Assembly (NCBI GenBank): GCA_963971305.1
Contig: OZ020303.1
Coordinates: 21,635,184-21,699,183 of the forward strand
Direction: 5' to 3'
DNA from: Arcuatula senhousia
Lineage: Eukaryota > Mollusca > Bivalvia > Mytilida > Mytilidae
DNA: 64,000 nt
In this document: positions 1 to 13,700 of the stretch, one piece after another
How positions within the stretch are numbered: the stretch's first letter is position 1
Layout of the letters: each line of letters starts with the position of its first letter
Notes under the pieces: generated by a model
Database searches by the model: none
What the model was told of the DNA's origin: nothing
The model's input: the letters and a program-made list of their open reading frames with translations, nothing else
Made by a program: the position numbers and the translations under genes

Positions 1-1275
1 TATTTATGGCACGTGAAATTAACAAAAACCTGATAGACTATTTTTGTCGACCATGAACGTTTATTATCACCCGATAACTCTAAATTGCGTTCGTGAAACT
101 CAGTTTATCGGCGATAACTATAGGTTATGGAGTGCACATGATAATTAACAAACAACCAAAATTATCGAAATTGTTTGCTAACTATAGTTTGCGAGCGATG
201 GCCCCAGTTTATCGGCAACAAACTATAGCTTACTGTCGAAAAAATCGGTTTTTCACGTTTTTGTAACTGTCGCGTGCCAGATTTTCTATTTTTTTTATAG
301 TAGATAATAAGCGGGAAAATGTGTGAAAATTTTAAATATAGAAACAGTTTAGGAAAAAAGGTTTTCTTGAGTCTCTAAAACAGACGATCGTGTTTTCAAA
401 AGATAGTATATGACTTGTCATTTGTGAGATATGTCCAAAATCTGATGGTTTTCCATCTCACTATGTGAATTTAAGGATGCTAAATGACGCCTTTTCTAAT
501 AAGATCGCTTGAAAAAATCAAAACTTTATGTCACCAACTTCGCACGGTCATTAATCTGTAGAAAGGTCCGCGCGATCCTCATTTTGGGGGCTTTTTTCAT
601 AATTCTTTCATTAAAGTATAATTGTACAAAGGTTTAGAGCAGTCTATTTAATTTTGGTTATACCCCTGAACCACCTTAAGCAAGTACTAGCTTTTATCTG
701 CTATAGCCTTCATTTATTAGGAAAACTAGAGGCTCCAAGGAGCCTGGATCGATCGCTCAATTGAACTCTAAAGTGTTTTACCTAACGTGCAATATGACCA
801 ACATAGTCAGTAACATTTAGGGAACTAGTTAGGATAAAAAATACCTAAAAGATCAAGTACACGAATTAACAAAGCTTTCAAAACGAAGCTTGTCAAACAT
901 TATCAAAAATTGATAGAAAATGTTTAAAGTGAAAAACTATTAAGCGATTGGTCTGAAAATTTTTACTCTTGAAAACTTTTTGAAAATCTCAATGAGAGTA
1001 ACAATTTCCTTGAGCACTCACGGTTTTCAGGATAAGTAAAAAAACTGTGAAAGGTAACTCTTGACGATTTATGGCAAATAAGACTCCGTGAAGAGTTTTG
1101 AAGAGCTTTTGATGCTGAAGATGGAGGGTTGCTTTAGATTGTCTCTATCTCTTATACTTTTCAAGTTGTATGTCTAAAAATATGGTCTGACACCCTGTTC
1201 TATTTTAAGCAGCAGCGAACATGTTGTTTGGCATTCATACTTTTTTGCAAACTTGGTAGAAAACATCCTAAATTT
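1..1275. other. Non-coding stretch left of the tandem array
   Basis: No coding exon is seen on either strand. Positions about 724-765 (a GAGGCTCC...GGAGCC stretch followed by CGCTCA) resemble the right end of the mollusc repeat at 57821-59353, so a small remnant of that family may lie here. I looked here on the minus strand for the missing last helicase exons of the minus-strand HELZ2-like gene (motif VI, NVALTRARKG type) and did not find them. Confidence 0.5.
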
Positions 1276-4200
1276 AGGTACCAGTCTTGTATTGCAAGTT
1301 CTTGCGCGGGTGGACGTCAAAACATGGCGGCTATTAAAATATAGTGCCTTTTCCCTGAGTCGTTTGCAGCATTGCTTTTCATGCATTTTTTCTAACTTTT
1401 GGCTTAAGTTGAAGGTAAGACACCAAACTTTGACATCACTAACTTTTTGAAATGTAAAAAATGCATTATTAAATAAAACAGTTCTCATGAAAAGGGGGGT
1501 ATTTTTGAAATGGAAGTTAAAGTGAAAGTAGGAAAAAATCTATTTTTAGTTCAACCAACCGTGGTTTTCTTATCTTCGTGCGACTTTTTTTCGGCCCACC
1601 CTTTAAAATGTTTTCTGACACTTCCTTTATTGAAAAAATATAGCAAAAGTTGTATTGAATCATTTTAACTATTTTTTAAAAAATTCCAAAAATCTCAGGT
1701 TTACTGTAGAAGTCTATGGGAAAAACAATACAAGACTGAGACCTGATTACTGGGATTTACAGTAAAGTTGAATATTAAATAAGTGCTTATTATCTGTTTT
1801 ATTCTAAAGAAAATCATGTCTTTGAACACTTTATAAAGATTTTTTTTACTTTTTGCTTAATTTGTTTCAGCTACCCTTCAGTTTTTGCTATTATAGCACT
1901 TTTTGACCAAATTTGGACATTAAAATAGATTTTGTCTCTTTTATGAGAACCAGTGGATTTAAATGTCTATATTCTTTATCTTTAGTAAGAATGACTTTAT
2001 TGCACTGCTAATATGCAATTCAAACTGTCATATTTTATCCGGTGTAACTTTTTCAGCACTTTGCATATGTTCAGTTCAAACTAAGAAATGAAGGCTTTTT
2101 TACCTCTCCACACATATGGGAACTGTTCTGATTTTAAACATAATGACTTTCTAACCAAACAAATGGTGTGAAAATGTTCTAGGTACACTTTATGACTAAT
2201 TTCAGCAAAAAGACTCCAAACAAATTCAGTATTTTTTTCTTTATGGTGTTTTGTGATGTGCAAAATTTTGGCTTTCTGTATGCGGTAAGTTAAAAACTGC
2301 AATTTTACAGTAAATAAGACCACTTTCTCTTCAAGTCTGATAACCTTGCACAGTATGTTGGTGATTTCTGTCTTCTACACCTTCTTCCCATGTAACAACT
2401 CAAGTTTCATCAGCCTAGTATCTGAATTCCTTAAAATAATGGGACATTTATGTATGCCTGGGGCACCAATTTTACCTGAAAAATCCTTAAATTGGTATAT
2501 AAAATCCAATTGTATTCCAAATAATGTATTCTATTCCACATTTATAATTTTTGTTACAATAATCTTGCCAATTTTGTCAGGTTCAAACAACTGATAGGTC
2601 TCCTTCTTATATTTGGATAAACAAGAGGCTCCAAGTTGTCTTTGTAGTAAAAAATGAGGTTCCTAACATAGTTTTTTCTACTTAATGAACTTAAAACTGT
2701 CAATAAAAGAATATTTTTGCATTCAATCCATTGCTAAGGTAGTATTGGCATCACTTCAACTCACATATTCTATTTGAATATAACCCAACAAGGACAGAAC
2801 ATTAAAGTGTTCATTTTAAGTCAATATAGAGAAAATTGGCCAAAACCTTGAAGAGGGTACCCTTTTAAAAAATGTAATAAAAAAATCAATGAAAGCAATT
2901 TTGCTATGTTTTTTTCTTAATTTGATTGAAAAATGTATGAAGAAACAGAAAAACAACTTTATTTAGAAATATCAAATCATCTTTGATCCTAATAGGTACC
3001 AGTCTTGTATTGCAAGTTCTTGCGCGGGTGGACGTCAAAACATGGCGGCTATTAAAATATAGTGCCTTTTCCCTGAGTCGTTTGCAGCATTGCTTTTCAT
3101 GCATTTTTTCTAACTTTTGGCTTAAGTTGAAGGTAAGACACCAAACTTTGACATCACTAACTTTTTGAAATGTAAAAAATGCATTATTAAATAAAACAGT
3201 TCTCATGAAAAGGGGGGTATTTTTGAAATGGAAGTTAAAGTGAAAGTAGGAAAAAATCTATTTTTAGTTCAACCAACCGTGGTTTTCTTATCTTCGTGCG
3301 ACTTTTTTTCGGCCCACCCTTTAAAATGTTTTCTGACACTTCCTTTATTGAAAAAATATAGCAAAAGTTGTATTGAATCATTTTAACTATTTTTTAAAAA
3401 ATTCCAAAAATCTCAGGTTTACTGTAGAAGTCTATGGGAAAAACAATACAAGACTGAGACCTGATTACTGGGATTTACAGTAAAGTTGAATATTAAATAA
3501 GTGCTTATTATCTGTTTTATTCTAAAGAAAATCATGTCTTTGAACACTTTATAAAGATTTTTTTTTACTTTTTGCTTAATTTGTTTCAGCTACCCTTCAG
3601 TTTTTGCTATTATAGCACTTTTTGACCAAATTTGGACATTAAAATAGATTTTGTCTCTTTTATGAGAACCAGTGGATTTAAATGTCTATATTCTTTATCT
3701 TTAGTAAGAATGACTTTATTGCACTGCTAATATGCAATTCAAACTGTCATATTTTATCCGGTGTAACTTTTTCAGCACTTTGCATATGTTCAGTTCAAAC
3801 TAAGAAATGAAGGCTTTTTTACCTCTCCACACATATGGGAACTGTTCTGATTTTAAACATAATGACTTTCTAACCAAACAAATGGTGTGAAAATGTTCTA
3901 GGTACACTTTATGACTAATTTCAGCAAAAAGACTCCAAACAAATTCAGTATTTTTTTCTTTATGGTGTTTTGTGATGTGCAAAATTTTGGCTTTCTGTAT
4001 GCGGTAAGTTAAAAACTGCAATTTTACAGTAAATAAGACCACTTTCTCTTCAAGTCTGATAACCTTGCACAGTATGTTGGTGATTTCTGTCTTCTACACC
4101 TTCTTCCCATGTAACAACTCAAGTTTCATCAGCCTAGTATCTGAATTCCTTAAAATAATGGGACATTTATGTATGCCTGGGGCACCAATTTTACCTGAAA

Positions 4201-6900
4201 AATCCTTAAATTGGTATATAAAATCCAATTGTATTCCAAATAATGTATTCTATTCCACATTTATAATTTTTGTTACAATAATCTTGCCAATTTTGTCAGG
4301 TTCAAACAACTGATAGGTCTCCTTCTTATATTTGGATAAACAAGAGGCTCCAAGTTGTCTTTGTAGTAAAAAATGAGGTTCCTAACATAGTTTTTTCTAC
4401 TTAATGAACTTAAAACTGTCAATAAAAGAATATTTTTGCATTCAATCCATTGCTAAGGTAGTATTGGCATCACTTCAACTCACATATTCTATTTGAATAT
4501 AACCCAACAAGGACAGAACATTAAAGTGTTCATTTTAAGTCAATATAGAGAAAATTGGCCAAAACCTTGAAGAGGGTACCCTTTTAAAAAATGTAATAAA
4601 AAAATCAATGAAAGCAATTTTGCTATGTTTTTTTCTTAATTTGATTGAAAAATGTATGAAGAAACAGAAAAACAACTTTATTTAGAAATATCAAATCATC
4701 TTTGATCCTAATAGGTACCAGTCTTGTATTGCAAGTTCTTGCGCGGGTGGACGTCAAAACATGGCGGCTATTAAAATATAGTGCCTTTTCCCTGAGTCGT
4801 TTGCAGCATTGCTTTTCATGCATTTTTTCTAACTTTTGGCTTAAGTTGAAGGTAAGACACCAAACTTTGACATCACTAACTTTTTGAAATGTAAAAAATG
4901 CATTATTAAATAAAACAGTTCTCATGAAAAGGGGGGTATTTTTGAAATGGAAGTTAAAGTGAAAGTAGGAAAAAATCTATTTTTAGTTCAACCAACCGTG
5001 GTTTTCTTATCTTCGTGCGACTTTTTTTCGGCCCACCCTTTAAAATGTTTTCTGACACTTCCTTTATTGAAAAAATATAGCAAAAGTTGTATTGAATCAT
5101 TTTAACTATTTTTTAAAAAATTCCAAAAATCTCAGGTTTACTGTAGAAGTCTATGGGAAAAACAATACAAGACTGAGACCTGATTACTGGGATTTACAGT
5201 AAAGTTGAATATTAAATAAGTGCTTATTATCTGTTTTATTCTAAAGAAAATCATGTCTTTGAACACTTTATAAAGATTTTTTTTTACTTTTTGCTTAATT
5301 TGTTTCAGCTACCCTTCAGTTTTTGCTATTATAGCACTTTTTGACCAAATTTGGACATTAAAATAGATTTTGTCTCTTTTATGAGAACCAGTGGATTTAA
5401 ATGTCTATATTCTTTATCTTTAGTAAGAATGACTTTATTGCACTGCTAATATGCAATTCAAACTGTCATATTTTATCCGGTGTAACTTTTTCAGCACTTT
5501 GCATATGTTCAGTTCAAACTAAGAAATGAAGGCTTTTTTACCTCTCCACACATATGGGAACTGTTCTGATTTTAAACATAATGACTTTCTAACCAAACAA
5601 ATGGTGTGAAAATGTTCTAGGTACACTTTATGACTAATTTCAGCAAAAAGACTCCAAACAAATTCAGTATTTTTTTCTTTATGGTGTTTTGTGATGTGCA
5701 AAATTTTGGCTTTCTGTATGCGGTAAGTTAAAAACTGCAATTTTACAGTAAATAAGACCACTTTCTCTTCAAGTCTGATAACCTTGCACAGTATGTTGGT
5801 GATTTCTGTCTTCTACACCTTCTTCCCATGTAACAACTCAAGTTTCATCAGCCTAGTATCTGAATTCCTTAAAATAATGGGACATTTATGTATGCCTGGG
5901 GCACCAATTTTACCTGAAAAATCCTTAAATTGGTATATAAAATCCAATTGTATTCCAAATAATGTATTCTATTCCACATTTATAATTTTTGTTACAATAA
6001 TCTTGCCAATTTTGTCAGGTTCAAACAACTGATAGGTCTCCTTCTTATATTTGGATAAACAAGAGGCTCCAAGTTGTCTTTGTAGTAAAAAATGAGGTTC
6101 CTAACATAGTTTTTTCTACTTAATGAACTTAAAACTGTCAATAAAAGAATATTTTTGCATTCAATCCATTGCTAAGGTAGTATTGGCATCACTTCAACTC
6201 ACATATTCTATTTGAATATAACCCAACAAGGACAGAACATTAAAGTGTTCATTTTAAGTCAATATAGAGAAAATTGGCCAAAACCTTGAAGAGGGTACCC
6301 TTTTAAAAAATGTAATAAAAAAATCAATGAAAGCAATTTTGCTATGTTTTTTTCTTAATTTGATTGAAAAATGTATGAAGAAACAGAAAAACAACTTTAT
6401 TTAGAAATATCAAATCATCTTTGATCCTAATAGGTACCAGTCTTGTATTGCAAGTTCTTGCGCGGGTGGACGTCAAAACATGGCGGCTATTAAAATATAG
6501 TGCCTTTTCCCTGAGTCGTTTGCAGCATTGCTTTTCATGCATTTTTTCTAACTTTTGGCTTAAGTTGAAGGTAAGACACCAAACTTTGACATCACTAACT
6601 TTTTGAAATGTAAAAAATGCATTATTAAATAAAACAGTTCTCATGAAAAGGGGGGTATTTTTGAAATGGAAGTTAAAGTGAAAGTAGGAAAAAATCTATT
6701 TTTAGTTCAACCAACCGTGGTTTTCTTATCTTCGTGCGACTTTTTTTCGGCCCACCCTTTAAAATGTTTTCTGACACTTCCTTTATTGAAAAAATATAGC
6801 AAAAGTTGTATTGAATCATTTTAACTATTTTTTAAAAAATTCCAAAAATCTCAGGTTTACTATAGAAGTCTATGGGAAAAACAATACAAGACTGAGACCT
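1276..6900. repeat. Tandem array of a 1.72-kb unit, about 3.27 copies
   Basis: The unit begins at AGGTACCAGTCTTGTATTGC. Copy 1 is 1276-2993 (1,718 bp), copy 2 is 2994-4712 (1,719 bp), copy 3 is 4713-6431 (1,719 bp), and copy 4 is truncated at 6432-6900 (469 bp). Copies are almost identical: copy 1 has one T fewer in a T-run near 1840, and copy 4 has an A for G in ACTGTAGAAG. Flanks before 1276 and after 6900 are unrelated. Each unit carries a GC-richer patch with CGCGGGTGGACGTC, ATGGCGGC and a donor-like AAGGTAAGAC, which looks like a former promoter or first exon. The 60-104-codon ORFs inside have no recognisable product. The array is either a very recent amplification or an assembly artefact. 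Confidence 0.97.
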
Positions 6901-7634
6901 AAAGACCAAGTGTACAAAGTTCGAATGCAATCCCCTTCCAGTGCTTTAAGAGAGATTTAAAAAAAAATCGTTTAATATTGCTAGAAACAAATAGAAAAGG
7001 TGGCAACTCTTAAACGGTTTATTTGACAATTTCGACCCTAAATCATTTTTGTAGATCTCAATGAGCTTAACAATCCTAACCTTTTTTCGAACACTTACGA
7101 TTTTCAAGAAACTGTCCAAAAACTGCAAAATAGTCAATTTTCTAGGGGATTTGATTCCTATAATGAATCGTCCCACAACTTCTGCTCAATGTAGAAGTAG
7201 GCGGCTGCAGAGAAGATGATTTTTGAAAATATTGTCCACGGACGACGACAGATGCGTATTGATGGCATTAACTCAAATGGCCATTCGCAAGGTGAATTTA
7301 AAAAAATCAAAAGAATTAATTTCTCAGCAGAATAATTATATGCTTCAGTTTTGTTGAAGTTGATCGTTCGATTGATTTTGTGTTTCCTCGTGCTATTCTT
7401 GTTTGTGTTTGCCGGTTTTGTTGTTCCCCTTTAGGAATTCTGACACTCGAATGTCCCATTGGTGCCTCTTTGCTTCTTTGACAAGTTGCACAATATACGA
7501 AATATGTTTAAACATTTTGAAAAATCATAAACCTTAAAAATTTAAAATCTAGAGGATAATTAATCTAAATAACAATTAGCAGTTTAGCACATCAGTGCCG
7601 TAGATGACGCATATGGTTGACTAGAAACATTTAC
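6901..7634. other. Non-coding spacer with one dispersed-repeat copy
   Basis: Unique sequence after the tandem array. About 7360-7484 (+) is a diverged copy of the dispersed family typified by GTTTACTGGTTTTGTCTCTG, here ending in CCCATTGGTGCCTCTTTGC. No exon for helicase motif VI was found between the array and the exon ending at 7635. Confidence 0.6.
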
Positions 7635-7791
7635 CTTGACTTTGAACGACAGTGGAAACGTTAAAATCATCAAATCCTTCATTATTTATGGCTTTTCTGA
7701 GTTCCGTACACTGAGCGTTATACTGCGACATGATGTTAATGTCTTCGACACCAACGCCTTCTTCATTAACTAAATATTTGAACAATCGAAC
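7635..7791 (-). CDS. HELZ2: Last visible coding exon of minus HELZ2-like gene
   Basis: 157 nt, the same length as paralog exon 50320-50476, from acceptor ATTACAG to donor CAAG|GTAAAT. It encodes VRLFKYLVNEE, INIMSQYNAQC and FNVSTVVQSQG. The intact donor implies a further exon at lower coordinates. Confidence 0.92.
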
Positions 7792-10700
7792 CTGTAATTA
7801 ATATAAGAATTTGTTATCAAATGCTTTAACCTTTTGTTTTAAGTTTCATTTGTTTAAGATTTTTTTCATGGAAAATTAAATATTTGCCACCATTGCTTTT
7901 GAAATGCCTGTTCCAAATTAGGGTTCAATTTCTATGTCCTTTTAATATATTTCCATTATAAAAATTGTTCAGACTTGAAAAACACCTACCACATGTCTAA
8001 CTTCATCTTCATTTGATCTGGACTGTTCATTTCCTGCATCTGTCTTCACTACCAGTCTTTTATCTTCGCCTTCTACGTGACAGAATACATGGGGATAGTG
8101 GGTATCCCTCACCGTTGGCCAAATGGATAGCGGTCTATAACCTCTTGAAGTGCTAGAATCAGTTATTAAGGCGCCGTCGTAAAATCGTCTTGATGGAAAG
8201 TTGCAAATGGCTGGATGCTTAATAGAATGAAGAAATGTAAAAGAAAAAGGTCATATGTCGTTTTTGATAAGTATAGATAACAAGTCAATTATGTAAGGTA
8301 GTATCGCCTGTGCATTAAGATGGTTTGGAGCCTCATGAAAAATAGTTGGTTAAACAAATGAATTGTCGAAATGATCTGCTAGAATCAGATTATCTGAAAA
8401 AAAAATATCAAGCCAGACCTTAGGCTTCGTTTTAACAACCCAGAATGGCATCAATCGAAATGTGTTATTTATGTATTTAAACGAAATAATGTATATCACA
8501 TATGTGTTACAATTTGTGACCTACCATTCTGTATTGAATGTTTAACATAGTACTATACTGTCTGTTGGAAGAATATCTCTCAAATAGTGATGTCTCAAGC
8601 CCAAGTTTAGCAGCATCCCTGCACTTGACTATGGGACGTAGTTGCTTGTGATCCCCTATGAGCACCACTTGTTCAGCACCAGTAGATATGATGGGGCAAA
8701 TACAGGAGGGTTCCGAACACATACCACTTTCATCAATTATCAACTGACGTATTCGATCTTTCGTTGCCTTGGCCACTTTTGGATTCGCTACCATCGAAGT
8801 CGTACAAAATATGACGTCGTAATTAGGAAGCTCTTCTTTCATAGCTTTACTTCTCAAATCCTTGTATTCTTTAATGTCTTCAACAGTGGTTTGCAAGTCT
8901 CTTGTATTCCTGTTTTGCATATCTTGCTTGAATTGCTCATCAAGTTCATTTAAACGTGCAGCATATGGTTTCCCCTCGCCTCGGATTATATGATGTAGCA
9001 CAACTCCACTATCAACAAGAGTTTCATCTGCTTTCGAATCATGAAGGTTTTGTCTGGCTTCAAAGCACCTTCCAGGTATAGGATAATCTAGCTGCTCATA
9101 AGCACCCCCATATACTCTTACAATTCTGGGAGCGCTTTCCCCGAGTTCGCTTAAGACAATACCTTCAAATTAAATGTACAGATTTGAAGTAAAAAACAAA
9201 AAGTTTATGCAAGCTTATGTTTTGAAAGCAAGTTTTTCGACGGAAATGTTTAAACATAGAACAGATGTTAATTTTGAAATACAAAAGACATAGCCCATTG
9301 AAGTTAGCTAAAGATGTACACATTCCCATTTCTACATGCAAAAATACCACCCTATAAGCATAAACGACTTACGTGCAACCAAATCGACCGATTTGTTCGA
9401 AGGGCCACAAAATATGATTTGCATCTTTTGTTCACTTAGTCGCTGGGCCATTAATCCATTGAGTTTGTCAAAAAGATATACAAGCTTGACACCAACATAA
9501 GTTTTTCCAGTACCTGTAATCAGATATTAGATTTGACCAAAATATAGTCCTATATCTGAAAACTGTCATACGTAGTTGTCCATGCTAACATGGACAAAAA
9601 AGCTAAAACGCCAGAATATAAGAATTTGATTTTGCGTTTCATTAGAAGAACGTCTTGTTAATACGTGATGGATTCGTCTAATTAAAAAGCGCTATTTTAT
9701 ACTTAAAGCCATTCACCCTGATATATATTTATGATTGTTTAAGAATTCATCTTTTCGTTGGTGAATGATATTTATGTAAAATTTACTCTTGTCTTGGTCA
9801 AATAACGTAACCTCTTTATTTTTTTTTACATTATACCTGGAGGGCCTTGGATCAGCTTAAATTTTCTTTTTAGACATTGTTTTATGGCCTCGTTTTGATA
9901 CTGATTGTTATCCCACATGCCTGCATTAAGTCCCGCTCGAGAAAAAACAATTTGATCGATGACTATGAATTGTTCCCGACCTACAAATAAATATACACCT
10001 CGTCATAAGTTAAGCAACACCAACCTTTTTTAAATGCACTCGAAATCTTCACATAATAGAAACACAGGGGCTTGAATTCTGGTCATTTATATCGACTTAA
10101 AAAAATCGACCCCCTATTTTTTTAAGTCGATATAACTGACCAGAATTTACTAAATGACGGAAAGTCAAAAGGTAATCACTTTAATGAATAGACTTTAATT
10201 GTTTAATAAACATATCATGTGTTATCAGAATTGTTTGCAAGTCATGAAAATCCAACTTTTTGAAAAAGGTTTAAAAACCAGGATAAAAAGCGTTTATAAA
10301 CCCTGTATCATGAACAGGTGTGTATCACCCAATTTATCGGGTCATTATGGTGACGTAGCACTTACATGATCAGTCCACACAAAAATTGTTCATATCAAAA
10401 ACATATGAAAAAATAAACTAATCTTTTAAACGAAAATGTAACCATCCTTTCAATGAGCTGCAGCTTATTTGCTTCAGAACTTACGTAGACTTTGTGATCA
10501 CCTCAAGAGTTGTGTTTTGTGTTACTACCGGGCCCTAAGATCGCTATGATTGAGAGAGATTTGTAGACAAATACTGGATTTCTATCTCACAGATGTTTGT
10601 TTGACATATGTATAGTTTAATTGGTAATATCATCCTTTCCAGATTTAACCAACACTAAATCGATCTTTGGCAACGTGACGGATGTGGAACTGTTTACTCT

Positions 10701-13700
10701 TGCGGAGCACCTGAGTTCACTCTCGTTTCGACCTGAGTTCAGGTTGTTAAATGCGGTTTGGTTGTTATGTGTGTGTTTTTGTTTGTTGTGTGGTTTGTTT
10801 CGTTGTGATGATTTTTTTTGTCAACCGATTTTGTCTTTGTCTTTCGGTATATTGATGTTTGATTACCCCTTTGGTACACCTTTGCTTCTTGATATTCTAC
10901 ATGTAGTATAATTATTATATCATATCATTAATTTGTGGCAATAAGATAAGTAAGATTTTAGTGAAAATGACTTTCAAAAAGGTGGATTGACGGACAGACA
11001 GACGTGAAAAATACATGTATACCCATGATTCACCCCTCATCTTTGATATGCAACCCTATTTAAAAAAAATGTTAAAATCAAAAATTCTTTTAATCGCAAA
11101 TAATCATTTGAGAAAATGGCATATGCATCTTTCAAAAATGAAGTTTATAGTTGTAATCTGATATTGCAGTCTGAATACCAAAATGTACAAGAAAGCTTAC
11201 ATATATACCATGTCATACTTAAAAGTGCTATTTCGAACACTTACGAAGAAAATGTATTTTTTTTGCGATTTGTATAGAAGGTGTCAATTCAATTTAAAAC
11301 ACATAAAATGTAAATAGTTTTTTTTCTCTCTGATAAACTTATTTATTAAGGTAACAACAAAACTACCGTTATGGGTTTGAGATGTTAAACATATATTTAA
11401 TGATACTAATTTTACATTTTTCTACCGTTTTGTGCATTTTATTTCGTATCAAAGAACAAAACATTGTGATATTTGATATTTTAAAAGCATGTAGGAAGAT
11501 CCCCCTTTTTTGTTTACTAAAAGCACCTTGAAAATGTTGTTTTTTTATGAGTATATCGATGTGAATTTGTATATTAGCACACCTTTGATATAAAAAGCAT
11601 ACTTGTCATCTAATAAATATCTTAAAAGAAATGTACGCAACACTACCAATTGATGTTAAATAATTTAAAGATTATAGATATTTCGGACATTCGTATGTCC
11701 TTCATCATTTCAAACACAATAACGTAATAACCTTACTTAAAACAGGTCATTCTAAACAAACTAGTCAAAATCGAAGCATGCTGAAATTTACTGGACAGGT
11801 AAATGATCATAAAAATAAGAACATATGTACATTGCAAATAAATAGTGAGTGAGTTGGTGTTTAACGCCCGTGCAACGCCACACAGGCCATCCACAGACGA
11901 CGAACACGAAAAGGACAACAAAATGAACACGAAATGATGATGACAAATGAAATATGGGGGTGGGGTGAGAAACAAAAGAACAGTAAATTTTGAAGGGGGA
12001 AATAAAACAATACAAATTGCAACAGCAGAAACAGATTGAGGTAAATATATGTACAATTTAAAACAATTGGGTAGGTGACTTTGGTCACATCAAGAGATGA
12101 ACACGAAAAGGCAGGGACAAATGAACATGTAATGATGGTGAAATGAACACGAAATGATGATGACAAATGAAATATGGGGGTGGGGTGGGAAACAAAAGAA
12201 ATGATGATGAAAATTTTGAAGAACCAAAAATTTGTTAAACACGAAATGATGATGAAATGAATACAAAATGAAGATGTTCAAAGTGAGATGGAAGCTGGAA
12301 TATTTAATGATACAAATCAATCCACTATCTAGATTTTCTCGTTTATTCCATAGGGATTTCTCGTTTCTAATGTTCGATAAAAACAATGTCAAACGACCGC
12401 AGATAAAACAAAAAAGTATGTCTAGATAATAAAGACAAACACTAAAACTGAACACAATAAAATAAAATCCCCATACAGGTAACAATAGAGACCATAATAG
12501 TCTTATAACCATGCAAAAGTGTTTTAAATATTGTTTGTTTCTATACAAAAATTAAAGAGCAAAACCTTTTTAAAATCGATGGTCTTTAACTTATCAAGTG
12601 TATATTTACCAACAGGGTCAACATCTAATCCCCGACAGATGCTTTGACTTAAAGTGGACGAGTAGCTCAGCTTTTTCAGATTTGTTTCAAGTCGTCTGTA
12701 AAATAAGGTTAATGTATACAGTGAATCAAGATAGAAATTTGAAAAAAAACAACATGAAAAGATTTGCACATATTGTAGCATTTTAGCGCTTGCTCTTCTT
12801 AAAATGTAAACTTGGGTACGATTCAATTTGTCTACGTTAAACTTAAAATTTGTTTCATTCAAATGGTCTTTCTTTGGGTTGTACTATGATTTTATTGTTT
12901 CACCAAACACTACTTTTCAGGTAATTGTTTCACATCTTAACATATACGGCAAATAGTAATGTTTCATGTTAAATGGTGTTCTGCTAGGATTTACTTGTCT
13001 ACATAGAGCAGAGAACAAAGTTCCGAATGAGTAGCTCACCCTTAACACCCTCCGCACAAACAAGAAGGAAAAAATGTGCACTTGGTATGATTATTCCTTA
13101 AGGAAAATATGAAGTTGTATGATAAATCTAGCAATGCATTTTAACGGGTCATACATTCTATCTTACTTGTCAACTGGAGACTTAAAAATCACTTCCATTC
13201 TACAGACTCTATTTCCATTTGCTGGAGGACTAGGACTCTTTTCGTGAAGCTTGAATACAACTCTTATAATCGCCCGTCTATGTTGCATGCCACGATCATT
13301 TTCAATCTTGAAGTACTTGCAAAGTTTTGTCATAAAAGCATGACAGCTCCAAAAATAGTCATCTTCATGGAGAATTTTGTTGCCAATTCTTCGCCTCGTC
13401 TCCTGGTCCAATGTATGAGGAAACATTATACATAAATAGTCCGCGCTTGAAATATTGTGATATATTTTCCTCTCTGTAATAATCGTTCCTTGATCATTAT
13501 CGTCCACATCTGGTATATAACCAAAACTTAGATCCCGGCTATCGCAAAAGTCTTGGTCAATATCAAACCTGCCTTGCCTTCCTTTAAATTTTATAGGTAT
13601 GTTGTTAATGACGACAGGTTCTCTATCTTGTACAGCATTCAACGTTGATTCCATTTCTACTATAGGTAACCATATGCTTTGGTATTCTTGTACGCTATTA

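Noticed and set aside
1174..6644. Repeated ORFs of 61-104 codons in the tandem units
   Set aside because: They recur only because the DNA unit recurs, run on both strands over each other, and show no domain or codon signal.
8642..8953. 103-codon plus-strand ORF
   Set aside because: It is the antisense shadow of the helicase exon 8525-9162.
11733..12548. Several overlapping minus-strand ORFs of 75-152 codons
   Set aside because: They overlap in different frames over a duplicated low-complexity intron segment and lack any conserved motif.
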